DNA of 64,000 bases from Paenirhodobacter hankyongi (GCF_003664585.1 NZ_RCHI01000008.1:124001-188000), one strand, 5' to 3'. Counted from the first letter of the stretch, positions 44,239-53,398 are shown. Made by a program: numbers and translations. Notes: generated by a model from the sequence alone, not told the origin.

Positions 44239-45146
44239 GCACGGGTCTCCTGCAGGGCGCGCAGATCGGCCACCACGGCCGCGGCGCGGGCCGGCGTCTC
44301 GGGCACGAGGCCGAGATCGACGGCGCGGGTCACGTCAAGCTCGACCTGCGCGATCACGCCTGCGGGCGCCGGGCGCGGCACCCAGGTCTCGCCGGCCGCG
44401 GCCAGCAGCGCATCCATCGGCAGCGCACCGGCAAGCGACAGGTTCAGCACCGACGGCAGATCGGCCCCGGCGGCCGCGAGCCGCACCAGACGGGCCAGCG
44501 CCGCGGCGAGCGCCTGCGGGCCGATAAAGCTGCGCCGCGGCCCCTGCCCGTCGGGCAGGATGTCGAGCACCCGCCCGCCCTCGGGCGCGGCGCGGCCCAG
44601 AAGCGCATCCGCCCCGGCGACATTGCCGATGCGCAGCCAGATCGCCCCCGCCCGCCCGGCAAGCGCCTCCTCCATCGCGGCCTTCGCCGCGCCATAGGGG
44701 GCAAGCGGCGCGGGCGCGTCGGTCTCTCGGCAGATGCCCGCGTGGCCCGCGCCATAGACCGCCGCCGAGGAAGCAAGCAGCACCGGCCGGCCGCCGGCCG
44801 CATCCGCCGCATCAAGCGCCGCCCGCGCCAGCGTGGTGTTCAGCGCCAGCGCCTCGGGCGTCCCGGCGGTCACGCCGGCAAGATTGACGATCACGTCGCA
44901 GGCCCGCGCCGCGGCCGCGAAGGCCTCGGGGTCGCGCATTGGGTCGAAGACCACAGACGGGCCACCCTGCCCGGCAAAGGCCGATTCGCGTCGGGCCTGC
45001 CAGACGATGTTTTCCGGAGCCGGTTCTGCAGCTGCCGCGAAAGCGGGCGACCATGCCTGCCGCAGCAGCGGACCAAGGCGTCCACTTCCGCCGATGACGA
45101 GGAGTCGCGGATTCTTCGGCTTGAGAAATGGCTGTTTTGTGCTCAT
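44235..45146 (-). CDS. NAD-dependent epimerase/dehydratase family protein
   Basis: A 303-residue extended SDR protein. N-terminal NAD motif VIGGSGRLGPLL departs slightly from G-x-x-G-x-x-G. It also has VIVNLAGVTAG, catalytic S-S-A-A-V-Y and YGAAKAAMEEAL (Y-x-x-x-K). Its substrate is probably a nucleotide or lipid-linked sugar, since the sugar transferase gene overlaps it. Start MSTKQPFLKPK at 45146; divergent from the export lipoprotein gene with an 88-bp gap. Confidence 0.85.
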   Translation of the reverse strand: MSTKQPFLKPKNPRLLVIGGSGRLGPLLRQAWSPAFAAAAEPAPENIVWQARRESAFAGQGGPSVVFDPMRDPEAFAAAARACDVIVNLAGVTAGTPEALALNTTLARAALDAADAAGGRPVLLASSAAVYGAGHAGICRETDAPAPLAPYGAAKAAMEEALAGRAGAIWLRIGNVAGADALLGRAAPEGGRVLDILPDGQGPRRSFIGPQALAAALARLVRLAAAGADLPSVLNLSLAGALPMDALLAAAGETWVPRPAPAGVIAQVELDVTRAVDLGLVPETPARAAAVVADLRALQETRA

Positions 45147-45234
45147 AGACGAAGGACGGAATGCTGGGGTGACTCGTGCTGCCATCGCAAAGCCTTAGCA
45201 TCGGTCGCATGACCGCGAAACGGGGGATGTCTGA

Positions 45235-46362
45235 ATGAAGTCGATGCGCCGTCTATCGGCCGCAGCCGTGTTGTTGTGCTCGCTCGCCGCCTGCACCCTG
45301 CCCCGCGGGGCGGCGATGCAGTCGGAGATCCTGGAGAACACGGGCTCGGAAGCACCGCAATTCGCCCATTACCCGGTCGACAGCAAGCTGCTGCCCGAGG
45401 TCCAGCGCTGGCCCGCGAGCAAGGCAGCGGTGTCGCGTCCATGGCTCTCGGGCGGGGTCGGCCGCTCCGGACAGGTGCTGACGGCCGGTGATTCGGTGCA
45501 GATCGCGGTTTGGGAAAACGGCGAGAACAAGCTGATGACCAACCCCGGCTCGCCGACGACGCAGCTGCAGACGACGCAGATCTCGAGCTCGGGCTCGGTC
45601 TTCGTGCCCTATGCCGGCCCGGTCAAGATCGCCGGCCTCACCCCCGACGAAGCGCGCGAGAAGATCCAGACCAAGGTCTCGGAACTGATCCCGGCGGCGC
45701 AGGTGCAGCTGGAGTCGACGCCCGGCAAGTCGAATGCCGTGTCGCTGGTCGGCGGCGTGCTGCGGCCGGGCAACGTGCCGCTCACCGACCGCTCGCTCAC
45801 CGTGCTGAACGTGATCTCGGAAGGCGGCGGCGTGCAGCCGTCGATCCTGAACCCGCAACTGCGCCTGCTGCGCGGCGGCAAGGTCTACGAGACCTCGATG
45901 CAGCGCGTGCTCGACGATCCGGCGCTCGATGCCGGGGTGCGGCCGGGCGACAAGCTGGTGGTCGAGCCCGACCGGCGCAGTTTCCTGGCACTTGGTGCCG
46001 CGGGGCGCGAGCAGGTGGTCAAGTTCCCGCAAGACCACGTCAATGCGCTTGAAGCCGTCACCCTCGTCGGCGGCATCGACGGCGCGCGCGCCAACCCCAA
46101 GGGGGTGCTGATCCTGCGCCAGTACCCGGCCTCGGCGGTGCGCGCCGACGGCAAGGGCGGCCCGACGCAGCAGCGCGTGGTGTTCTCGATCAACCTGACG
46201 ACGACCGACGGCCTGTTCTCGGCGCAGAACTTCGAGATCCAGCCGAACGATCTCGTGCTGGCGACCGAAAGCGCGCTCGTCAACGTGCGGACCGTGCTCG
46301 GGCTGTTCAGCACCTCGCTCTCGACCGTGCGCACGGCGCAGCGGGTCGAGGCGGGCAACTGA
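45235..46362 (+). CDS. polysaccharide export outer-membrane lipoprotein (Wza/OPX family)
   Basis: A 375-residue OPX protein. It has a lipoprotein signal with lipobox LAAC (C20), the poly-export domain (LTAGDSVQIAVWE to QVQLES), and two SLBB-like domains (VSLVGGVLRPGNVPLTDRSL and EAVTLVGGIDGARANPKG). It forms the periplasm-to-outer-membrane channel for exopolysaccharide. No tyrosine kinase/chain-length (Wzc) or polymerase gene is adjacent, so the system must be completed elsewhere. Confidence 0.92.
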   Translation: MKSMRRLSAAAVLLCSLAACTLPRGAAMQSEILENTGSEAPQFAHYPVDSKLLPEVQRWPASKAAVSRPWLSGGVGRSGQVLTAGDSVQIAVWENGENKLMTNPGSPTTQLQTTQISSSGSVFVPYAGPVKIAGLTPDEAREKIQTKVSELIPAAQVQLESTPGKSNAVSLVGGVLRPGNVPLTDRSLTVLNVISEGGGVQPSILNPQLRLLRGGKVYETSMQRVLDDPALDAGVRPGDKLVVEPDRRSFLALGAAGREQVVKFPQDHVNALEAVTLVGGIDGARANPKGVLILRQYPASAVRADGKGGPTQQRVVFSINLTTTDGLFSAQNFEIQPNDLVLATESALVNVRTVLGLFSTSLSTVRTAQRVEAGN

Positions 46363-46369
46363 CCTCTTT

Positions 46370-46398
46370 CACAGGCGGCGGCAGCCCCGCCGCCTGTG
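46370..46398 (+). terminator. hairpin after the export lipoprotein gene
   Basis: CACAGGCGGCGG / CCGCCGCCTGTG, a perfect 12-bp stem with loop CAGCC, 7 bp after the stop. No T-run follows. Confidence 0.55.
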
Positions 46399-46484
46399 AC
46401 GCCGCTTGATACCGATACAATCGCGGCACTGGACCTTTGCCGGAAACGGGGCTTAGTCTCCGCCCCCGACAAAGGAGAGCAGAC

Positions 46485-47351
46485 ATGTCTTTCGGCAAGA
46501 ACATCCGCACCTATTTCGAGGGCAAGTGGCATGAGGGCGACATTCCCGTCATGCGCGCGGCCGACCATGGCCTGTGGCAGGGCTCGTCCGTGTTCGATGG
46601 CGCCCGCCTCTTCGACGGGCTCGTCCCCGACCTCGAGGCGCATTGCGCGCGCCTGAACCGCTCGGCGCAGGCGCTGATGATCACCCCCACCGTCGGCGAC
46701 GACGAGATGGTCGAGATCGCCCGCGAGGGGCTGAAGAAATACCCCTCGGGCGCCGCCGTCTATGTCCGGCCGATGTACTGGGCGATCGACGGCTCGGACG
46801 TGGGCGTCTCGCCGGCGCCGAACTCGACCCGCTTCGCGCTGTGCCTTGAAGAGGTGCCGATGCCCGCCGCCGATGCCGCGACGACGCTGACCACCACCTC
46901 GTTCCGCCGCCCGGTGATGGCCGACAACGTGTGCAACGCCAAGGCCGGCTGCCTTTACCCGAACAACGCCCGGATGCTGGTCGAGGCGCGCTCGAAGGGC
47001 TTCGGCAACGCGCTGGTGCAGGACGCCATGGGCAATGTCGCCGAAACCGCCACGGCGAACGTCTGGATGGTGAAGGACGGCGAATTCTTCACCCCGATCG
47101 CGAACGGCACCTTCCTGTCGGGCCTGACCCGCAAGCGCCACATGGGCCTGCTGCGCGAGGCGGGCTATACCGTGACCGAGGCGGTGCTGACGCTCGATGA
47201 CTTCCGCGGCGCCGACGAGATCTTCCTGACCGGGAACTTCTCGAAGGTGACGCCGGCGGTGGCCTTCGACGACGTGAAATATGCCCACGGCCCCCTCACC
47301 AAAAAGGCGCGCGAGCTTTACATGGACTGGGCGCTCAGCCGTCCGCTCTGA
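46485..47351 (+). CDS. ilvE: branched-chain amino acid aminotransferase (class IV)
   Basis: A 288-residue fold-type IV PLP enzyme that interconverts branched-chain amino acids and keto acids. The catalytic lysine is in VCNAKAGCLYPNN. GNVAETATANVWMVKDGE and the phosphate-cup region GTFLSGLTRKRHM are typical. Start MSFGKNIRTYFEGKWH behind AAAGGAGAG. Substrate range between IlvE and related class IV transaminases is not certain from sequence. Confidence 0.88.
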   Translation: MSFGKNIRTYFEGKWHEGDIPVMRAADHGLWQGSSVFDGARLFDGLVPDLEAHCARLNRSAQALMITPTVGDDEMVEIAREGLKKYPSGAAVYVRPMYWAIDGSDVGVSPAPNSTRFALCLEEVPMPAADAATTLTTTSFRRPVMADNVCNAKAGCLYPNNARMLVEARSKGFGNALVQDAMGNVAETATANVWMVKDGEFFTPIANGTFLSGLTRKRHMGLLREAGYTVTEAVLTLDDFRGADEIFLTGNFSKVTPAVAFDDVKYAHGPLTKKARELYMDWALSRPL

Positions 47352-47444
47352 GCCCGGCGCCCGGCAATCGGGCGGCGGGGGAGAGCGGCCCGATCAGAGG
47401 AGTCCGTCGATGCCCCCGTTCCCGTCCGACGACCGGAGCCCGCG

Positions 47445-48479
47445 ATGATCCGCGCCACGGCGCGGCTGGCCCTCGCCCTCTGGGCGGTGGCCTGTCTGGC
47501 CGGGGCGCTCTGGGGGCTTTCCCAGAACCCCTTCGCCGCCCCGTTCGTCGAGCGCAGCGCGGCCGAGGCAAAGGCCGCCCTCACCCGCGCCATGGCGCGC
47601 GAGGCGACGCCCGAGTGGCTGCTGCCGCGCCTGAGCGCCGCGATCGCCGCCGATGACCCCGACGAGGTCGCGCTGCTGCGCGACATCGGTCGCGACCACG
47701 CCATCCCTATCCCCCCGGCTCTGGACACCACGGCCGAGGCGCTGATCGCCCGCCATGACAGCCTCCTCGCGCAGGCCGGCGCCTGCCTGCAGTGCATGGC
47801 CGACCTCTCCACCTGCCCCTCGCTCACCCTGGTCGCGGTCTGCGCGATTCCCTTCGAGCTGAGCCCGGCGGGCGATGTCGCGGCCCTTGGCCGGCAGGGC
47901 GCGAACCTTGCGACCGGCGAGGAGGTCGACGGGATCGAGGCGGGGCTGGCCGCCGTGGGGCTGGCGGCGACGCTGGTCGCGCTCCCCTCGCTCGGCAGTT
48001 CGGTGCCGGTGAAGCTCGGCGCAAGCGTCCTGCGCGTGGCGCGCAAGGCCCGCGCGCTGTCGCCCGGCATGACCGAGGCACTGCGGCTGGCCGCGCGCGG
48101 CGGCGGCCGGGCCGAACGGCTTTCGGCGCTGGCCACCGACGTCACCCGCATCGCCGCACAGACCTCGCCGGCCGAGGCGCTGCGGGTGCTGCGCCTTGCC
48201 GACAGCCCGGCCGAGCTGAGCCGCCTTGCGCGCCTCGCCGACGCCGCCGGCCCCGACACGCGCAAGGCCCTTGCGGTTCTGGGCAAGGCGCGTAGCCTGC
48301 GCATGCTGCACCGTCTGAGCGATCTTGCGGTGATGACGGCGGGTCTCCTGTTGTCGATCGCCGCGCAGATTGGCACTCTGGCCGGAGCCATACTGAAACT
48401 GATGCTGCGCCGCGCCCTGCGCCGCCCTCCGCCTCGGCGCCTGCCGCCCGGGCTGCGGACCCGGCCGGGGCCCGGCTGA
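47445..48479 (+). CDS. membrane protein of unknown function
   Basis: A 344-residue protein with an N-terminal helix (ALALWAVACLAGALWGL), a helical soluble part with three clustered cysteines (GACLQCMADLSTC), and a central hydrophobic stretch (GLAAVGLAATLVALPSL). A long alanine/arginine/leucine-rich repeat-like helical region follows (SPAEALRVLRLADSPAELSRLARLAD). A C-terminal helix (VMTAGLLLSIAAQIGTLAGAIL) precedes a basic proline-rich tail. I do not recognise the family. It ends 10 bp before the UspA gene. Confidence 0.7.
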   Translation: MIRATARLALALWAVACLAGALWGLSQNPFAAPFVERSAAEAKAALTRAMAREATPEWLLPRLSAAIAADDPDEVALLRDIGRDHAIPIPPALDTTAEALIARHDSLLAQAGACLQCMADLSTCPSLTLVAVCAIPFELSPAGDVAALGRQGANLATGEEVDGIEAGLAAVGLAATLVALPSLGSSVPVKLGASVLRVARKARALSPGMTEALRLAARGGGRAERLSALATDVTRIAAQTSPAEALRVLRLADSPAELSRLARLADAAGPDTRKALAVLGKARSLRMLHRLSDLAVMTAGLLLSIAAQIGTLAGAILKLMLRRALRRPPPRRLPPGLRTRPGPG

Positions 48480-48489
48480 AGGAGACCCG

Positions 48490-48945
48490 ATGCGCAAGTT
48501 CCTTGTCGTGCTCGACGACACGCGCGAATGCCTGAACGCGATGCGCTATGCCGCGATGCGCGCCGCCCATACCGGCGGCGGCGTGACCATCGTCTCGGTG
48601 ATCCCGCCCGAGGAATATCAGCACTGGATCGGTGTCGCCGAGATCATGCGCGCCGAGGCCCGCGACCGGATCGAGGCGCATTTCGAGGTCTTCGCGAAAT
48701 GGATGCGCGACCGGCAGGGAGTGGACCCGGAACTGGTGATCCGCGAGGGCGAGCCGGTGCACGAGATCCTCGACGTGATCCGCACCGATACCGAGATCGG
48801 CGTGCTTGTCCTTGGCGCCGGCACCGACAAGTCGGGTCCCGGCCCGCTGGTCACCCAGCTCAGCCGCACCTCCGGCTCGCTGCCCTGCCCGCTGACCGTG
48901 GTGCCCGGCGACATGTCGAAGGAACGGCTCGAATCGATCACCTGA
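48490..48945 (+). CDS. universal stress protein UspA family
   Basis: A 151-residue Usp domain. It has an N-terminal strand FLVVLDDTRECLNAMRYA, then VSVIPPEEYQHWIGV. The nucleotide-loop region LVLGAGTDKSGPGPLVTQL is a variant of G-x2-G-x9-G-(S/T). ATP binding is possible but the loop is not exact. Close spacing suggests co-transcription with the preceding membrane protein. Confidence 0.88.
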   Translation: MRKFLVVLDDTRECLNAMRYAAMRAAHTGGGVTIVSVIPPEEYQHWIGVAEIMRAEARDRIEAHFEVFAKWMRDRQGVDPELVIREGEPVHEILDVIRTDTEIGVLVLGAGTDKSGPGPLVTQLSRTSGSLPCPLTVVPGDMSKERLESIT

Positions 48946-49000
48946 GCCACGGCGGGCGGGGCCCGGCTGCGCCAAAGCGGCGCATTTTGCCCCGCAAAAC

Positions 49001-49029
49001 TTGACGGAAACACTCGGCGGCCGCATATG
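49001..49029 (+). promoter_or_regulatory. probable promoter of the NfuA-like gene
   Basis: TTGACG (49001-49006), a 17-bp spacer, then CATATG (49024-49029). The start codon is 25 bp further on. Confidence 0.42.
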
Positions 49030-49053
49030 TGCCGCAAGCCAAGGAGGCGCGCC

Positions 49054-49611
49054 ATGTTCATCCAGACCGAAACCACCCCGAACCCCGCAACGCTGAAGTT
49101 CCTGCCCGGCATGACCGTGCTCGAGGCCGGCACCGCCGATTTCCCCTCGGCCGAGGCGGCGGCGAAATCGCCGCTCGCGAAGCGGCTGTTCTCCGTGCCG
49201 GGGGTGGCCGGGGTGTTCCTCGGCGCCGATTTCGTCACCGTGACCAAGGATCCGGCGACCGACTGGGCGCATGCGAAGCCCGCGATCCTCGGCGCGATCA
49301 TGGAGCATTTCCAGTCCGGCGCCCCGGTGATGGAAGGCGAAGGCACCCCGGTGCACGCCGAGCATGACGGCGAGGACGGCGCGATCGTCGCGCAGATCAA
49401 GGAGCTGCTCGACACCCGTGTGCGGCCTGCCGTGGCGCAGGACGGCGGCGACATCACCTTCCACGGTTTCGAGCGGGGCGTCGTCTACCTGCACATGAAG
49501 GGCGCCTGCGCCGGCTGCCCGTCCTCGACCCTGACGCTGAAGATGGGCATCGAGAACCTGCTGCGCCACTACATCCCCGAGGTCACCGAGGTGCGCCCCG
49601 TTGCCGGTTGA
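49054..49611 (+). CDS. NfuA-like iron-sulfur cluster carrier (NifU C-terminal type)
   Basis: A 185-residue Fe-S scaffold/carrier. It has an N-terminal Nfu_N domain (MFIQTETTPNPATLKFLPG) and a C-terminal NifU domain with the cluster-binding CAGCPSSTLTLK motif (C-x-x-C) after ARPAV-like VRPAVAQDGGDITF. It delivers 4Fe-4S clusters to client enzymes. ATG behind AAGGAGG. Its stop overlaps the start of tsaB by 11 bp. Confidence 0.94.
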   Translation: MFIQTETTPNPATLKFLPGMTVLEAGTADFPSAEAAAKSPLAKRLFSVPGVAGVFLGADFVTVTKDPATDWAHAKPAILGAIMEHFQSGAPVMEGEGTPVHAEHDGEDGAIVAQIKELLDTRVRPAVAQDGGDITFHGFERGVVYLHMKGACAGCPSSTLTLKMGIENLLRHYIPEVTEVRPVAG

Positions 49612-50254
49612 GGGATACGTTCTCGGCTTCGACACGTCGGCCGCGCATTGCGCGGCCGCTTTGCTGCGCGCGGGCCAGCCGGTGGCCGAGCGGCGCGAGG
49701 AGATGTCGAAGGGCCAGGCCGAACGGCTGATGCCGCTGCTCGAGGAGCTGCTCGCCTGTGCCGGCATCGGCTGGCATGACCTGGCCGCGATCGGCGTCGG
49801 CACCGGCCCGGGCAATTTCACCGGGGTGCGGATCTCGGTCGCGGCGGCGCGCGGGCTGGCGCTGTCGCTCGGCATCCCGGCAATCGGCGTGAGCACGCTC
49901 GAGGCGCTGGCCGAGGGCCTCGCCCGCCCGGTCACCGTGGTCGAGGACGCCCGCCGCGGCGAGGTCTATCTGCAGAGCTTCACCGCCGAGGGCGCCGGCG
50001 CCCCCGCTCTTCTGGCCCTGACCGAGCTGCCCGCGGGCATCGCCGGCCATGCGCTGACCGGCTCGGCCGCGGCACTCGCCTATTCCGAGGTGCAGGCGGG
50101 CGAACTGGTCGAGCCGGCAATGCCCTTGGCCGAAGCCATCGCCCGCATCGCCGCGCGCCGCGCCGGCACGCCGCAGCCGCGCCCGGCGCCGCTTTACCTG
50201 CGCTCGGCCGATGCCGCGCCGCCCTCGGACCCGCCGCCGGTGATCCTCGACTGA
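49601..50254 (+). CDS. tsaB: tRNA threonylcarbamoyladenosine synthesis protein TsaB
   Basis: A 217-residue ASKHA-fold partner of TsaD needed for t6A37 in tRNA. It shows VLGFDTSAAHCAAALL, the conserved GVGTGPGNFTGVRISVAAARGLA and a degenerate C-terminal half (VEDARRGEVYLQSF). The only available start in frame is TTG at 49601, inside the end of the nfu gene. It overlaps the rimI start by 1 bp, the usual tsaB-rimI arrangement. Confidence 0.93.
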   Translation: MPVEGYVLGFDTSAAHCAAALLRAGQPVAERREEMSKGQAERLMPLLEELLACAGIGWHDLAAIGVGTGPGNFTGVRISVAAARGLALSLGIPAIGVSTLEALAEGLARPVTVVEDARRGEVYLQSFTAEGAGAPALLALTELPAGIAGHALTGSAAALAYSEVQAGELVEPAMPLAEAIARIAARRAGTPQPRPAPLYLRSADAAPPSDPPPVILD

Positions 50255-50679
50255 TGACCGCCGCCGAGCTTGCCGCGCTGCATGCCGCGTGTTTCACCAC
50301 GCCGCGCCCCTGGTCCGAGGCGGAGATCGCGGATCTCCTCGCCTCGCGCTTCTGCTTCCTGATCGAGGCACCCGCGGGCTTCCTGATCGGGCGCGAGATC
50401 GCGGGAGAGGCCGAACTGCTGACTGTCGCCGTTGATCCCGCCGCGCGCCGGCAGGGGCTTGGCCGGCGCCTGCTTGCGGACTTTGCCGCCGAGGCCCGCG
50501 CCCGCGGCGCCGACACCGCGTTCCTGGAAGTCGCCGAGGACAACGCCGCCGCCCGCGCGCTGTATGCCGCGGCTGGCTGGCAGGGCGCCGGGCGCCGGCG
50601 CGGCTATTACCACAGCCCCGACGGGCGCGCCGTGGACGCCCTCGTGCTGAGCCTCGCGCTGGCGCCGCCCAGCATTTGA
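50254..50679 (+). CDS. rimI: ribosomal protein S18-alanine N-acetyltransferase (RimI-like)
   Basis: A 141-residue GNAT acetyltransferase. The acetyl-CoA loop is VAVDPAARRQGLGRRLL (R/Q-x-x-G-x-G/A); LEVAEDNAAARALYAAAGW and RRRGYYHSPDGRAVDALVL are standard. Coupling to tsaB supports the RimI assignment over a generic acetyltransferase. Confidence 0.9.
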   Translation: MTAAELAALHAACFTTPRPWSEAEIADLLASRFCFLIEAPAGFLIGREIAGEAELLTVAVDPAARRQGLGRRLLADFAAEARARGADTAFLEVAEDNAAARALYAAAGWQGAGRRRGYYHSPDGRAVDALVLSLALAPPSI

Positions 50680-50730
50680 CCATCCGCTCAAATCCCCGCC
50701 AACTGCTGCCCGGGCGCGGCAAAATCGCGC

Positions 50731-50760
50731 TTGACCGGCCGCCGGTCCTCGGCGCTAATC
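50731..50760 (+). promoter_or_regulatory. possible promoter of the nucleoside import operon
   Basis: TTGACC (50731-50736), an 18-bp spacer, then CTAATC (50755-50760), 75 bp before the first gene. The -10 match is weak. Confidence 0.3.
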
Positions 50761-50834
50761 GGGCTGGTCCGCGGGCCCTGCGCCCGCCAACGGCGTTCCG
50801 CGAGGGAACGCAGCACAACGACCGGGAGTGACCA

Positions 50835-51824
50835 ATGACCTTGATGAAAAAGTTTCTCGGCGCGGCCGCCACGCTGGCGCTTCTCTCCGGCGCAGCCGCT
50901 GCCGATCCGGCGCTGATCTACGACCTCGGCGGCAAGTTCGACAAATCCTTCAACGAAGCGGCCTATGCCGGCGCGAAGAAATGGGCCGAGGAAACCGGCG
51001 GTTCCTACAAGGAACTGGAAATGCAGTCCGAGGCGCAGCGCGAACAGGCCCTGCGCCGTCTGGCCGAGTCGGGCGCCAACCCGATCGCGATGACCGGCTT
51101 TGCCTTCGGTGACGTGCTGAACACCGTCGCGCCGGACTATCCGAACACCAAGTTCGTCATCATCGACGCCGTGGTCGACCAGCCGAACGTGCGCTCGGTC
51201 GTCTTCACCGAGGAGCAGGGCTCCTACCTCGTCGGCATGATGGCCGCGCTCGCCTCGAAGTCGCAGACCGTGGGCTTCATCGGCGGCATGGACATCCCGC
51301 TGATCCGCAAGTTCGCCTGTGGCTATGCCCAGGGCGTGAAGGCGGTGAACGCCGACGCCAAGGTGCTGCAGAACATGACCGGCACCACCCCCGCCGCCTG
51401 GAACGACCCGGTGAAGGGCGCCGAGCTGACCAAGGCCCAGGTCGCGCAGGGCGCCGACGTGATCTATGCCGCCGCGGGCTCGACCGGCATCGGCATCCTG
51501 CAGGCGGCGGCCGACGCGAACATCCTGTCGATCGGCGTCGACAGCAACCAGAACTATCTGCATCCGGGCCAGGTCCTGACCTCGATGGTGAAGCGCGTCG
51601 ACAACTCGGTCTACGAGGCGTTCAAGGAAGGCCCCGAGCTGAGCACCGGCACCATGGTGATGGACCTCGCCAAGGATGGCGTCGGCTATGCGATGGACGA
51701 GAACAACGCCAAGCTCGTCACCGACGAGATGAAGGCCAGGGTCGATGCCGCGGCCGCCAAGATCAAGTCGGGCGAGATCACCGTGCACGACTACATGACG
51801 GACAACACCTGCCCGGTGGAATGA
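50835..51824 (+). CDS. BMP family nucleoside-binding protein of an ABC importer
   Basis: A 329-residue periplasmic binding protein of the BmpA/PnrA type. It has a signal sequence to about residue 22 (AAATLALLSGAAAA) without a lipobox, then YDLGGKFDKSFNEAAYAGAKKW, GFIGGMDIPLIRKF and IGVDSNQNYLHPGQVLTS. BMP proteins bind purine nucleosides. The downstream permeases and purine nucleoside phosphorylase support that substrate class. Its stop overlaps the ATPase start by 4 bp. Confidence 0.92.
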   Translation: MTLMKKFLGAAATLALLSGAAAADPALIYDLGGKFDKSFNEAAYAGAKKWAEETGGSYKELEMQSEAQREQALRRLAESGANPIAMTGFAFGDVLNTVAPDYPNTKFVIIDAVVDQPNVRSVVFTEEQGSYLVGMMAALASKSQTVGFIGGMDIPLIRKFACGYAQGVKAVNADAKVLQNMTGTTPAAWNDPVKGAELTKAQVAQGADVIYAAAGSTGIGILQAAADANILSIGVDSNQNYLHPGQVLTSMVKRVDNSVYEAFKEGPELSTGTMVMDLAKDGVGYAMDENNAKLVTDEMKARVDAAAAKIKSGEITVHDYMTDNTCPVE

Positions 51825-53398
51825 TGGCACCGGCACAGGAGACGGGGCGGCAGGCAACTGCCGCCCCGGCGATCGAGCTGCGGGGCATCTCCAAGGCCTT
51901 CGGCCCGGTGCAGGCGAACAAGGACATCTCGATCCGGGTGATGCCCGGCACGATCCATGGCATCATCGGCGAGAACGGCGCGGGCAAGTCCACGCTGATG
52001 TCCATCCTTTACGGCTTCTACAAGGCCGACGCGGGCGAGATCCTGATCCACGGCCGCGAGGCGAAGATCACCGACAGCCAGGCCGCGATCCGCGCCGGCA
52101 TCGGCATGGTCTTCCAGCATTTCAAGCTGGTGCAGAATTTCACCGTGCTCGAGAACGTCATTCTCGGCGCGGAAGAGGGGGCGTTGTTGCGCCCCTCGCT
52201 TGCCAAGGCGCGGCGCGAGCTGAAGCGGCTGGCCGAGGAATACGAGCTCGAGGTCGACCCCGATGCGCTGGTCGAGGAGCTGTCCGTCGGCCACCAGCAG
52301 CGCGTCGAGATCCTGAAGGCCCTTTACCGTCAGGCCGATATCCTGATCCTCGACGAGCCCACCGGGGTGCTGACGCCCGCCGAGGCGGACCACCTGTTCC
52401 GCATCCTCGCGAACCTGCGGATGCAGGGCAAGACGATCCTGCTGATCACCCACAAGCTGCGCGAGATCATGGAGATCACCGACACCGTCAGCGTCATGCG
52501 CCGCGGCGAGATGACCGCGACGGTGACCACGGCCGGGACCTCGCCCGAGGAACTGGCCGAGCTGATGGTCGGGCGCAAGGTGCTGCTGCATGTGCCGAAG
52601 GCGCCCGCCAATCCGGGCCGCACCGTGCTGGAAATTCGTGACCTGCGGTTGCGCGACGCGACCGGGGTCGAGCGGATCAAGGGGATCGATCTGACGATCC
52701 GCGCGGGCGAGATCCTGGGCATCGCGGGGGTCGCCGGCAACGGCCAGTCGGAACTCCTCGAGGTGCTCGGCGGCTTTGCCGCGGCGACCGGGAGCGTGCG
52801 GATGAACGGCGAGGAGATCGACCTGACCGGCCGGCACTCCGACGGCCAGACCCGGCGCGCGCGCGGCATTGCCCATGTCCCCGAGGACCGCCACCACCTG
52901 GGCCTGATCCTCGATTTCTCCGCCTGGGAGAACATCGCCTTCGGCTATCACAACGCGCCCGAATACCAGAAGAACGCGCTTCTGATGGACAATGCCGCGA
53001 TCATCGCCGACACCGAGGGCAAGATCGAGCGCTTCGACGTGCGCCCGCCGAATGCCTTCCTGCCGGCGAAGAGCTTCTCGGGCGGCAACCAGCAGAAGAT
53101 CGTCCTGGCCCGCGAGATCGAGCGCAATCCCGATCTTCTTCTGGTCGGCCAGCCCACCCGCGGCGTCGACATCGGCGCGATCGAATTCATCCACAAGCGC
53201 ATCGTCGAGCTGCGCGACGCCGGCAAGGCGGTGCTTCTGGTCTCGGTCGAGCTGGACGAGATCATGTCGCTCGCCGACCGCATCGCGGTGATGTTCGACG
53301 GCCGCATCATGGGCGAGCGCCTGCCCGCCGACACCAACGAACGCGAGCTGGGCCTGCTGATGGCCGGCGTCGCCGACAGCGCGGAGACCGCGGCATGA
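51821..53398 (+). CDS. ABC nucleoside importer ATP-binding protein (duplicated ATPase)
   Basis: A 525-residue protein with two fused ABC ATPase domains, as in RbsA/NupA. Domain 1 has Walker A GENGAGKSTLM, signature ELSVGHQQRVEIL and Walker B LILDEPTGVLTP. Domain 2 has the usual degenerate Walker A GVAGNGQSELLE, signature FSGGNQQKIVLARE and LLVGQPTRGVDIGA. Two ATGs (51821, 51824) are possible; the first overlaps the bmp stop by 4 bp. It energises the two permeases encoded next. Confidence 0.94.
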   Translation: MMAPAQETGRQATAAPAIELRGISKAFGPVQANKDISIRVMPGTIHGIIGENGAGKSTLMSILYGFYKADAGEILIHGREAKITDSQAAIRAGIGMVFQHFKLVQNFTVLENVILGAEEGALLRPSLAKARRELKRLAEEYELEVDPDALVEELSVGHQQRVEILKALYRQADILILDEPTGVLTPAEADHLFRILANLRMQGKTILLITHKLREIMEITDTVSVMRRGEMTATVTTAGTSPEELAELMVGRKVLLHVPKAPANPGRTVLEIRDLRLRDATGVERIKGIDLTIRAGEILGIAGVAGNGQSELLEVLGGFAAATGSVRMNGEEIDLTGRHSDGQTRRARGIAHVPEDRHHLGLILDFSAWENIAFGYHNAPEYQKNALLMDNAAIIADTEGKIERFDVRPPNAFLPAKSFSGGNQQKIVLAREIERNPDLLLVGQPTRGVDIGAIEFIHKRIVELRDAGKAVLLVSVELDEIMSLADRIAVMFDGRIMGERLPADTNERELGLLMAGVADSAETAA

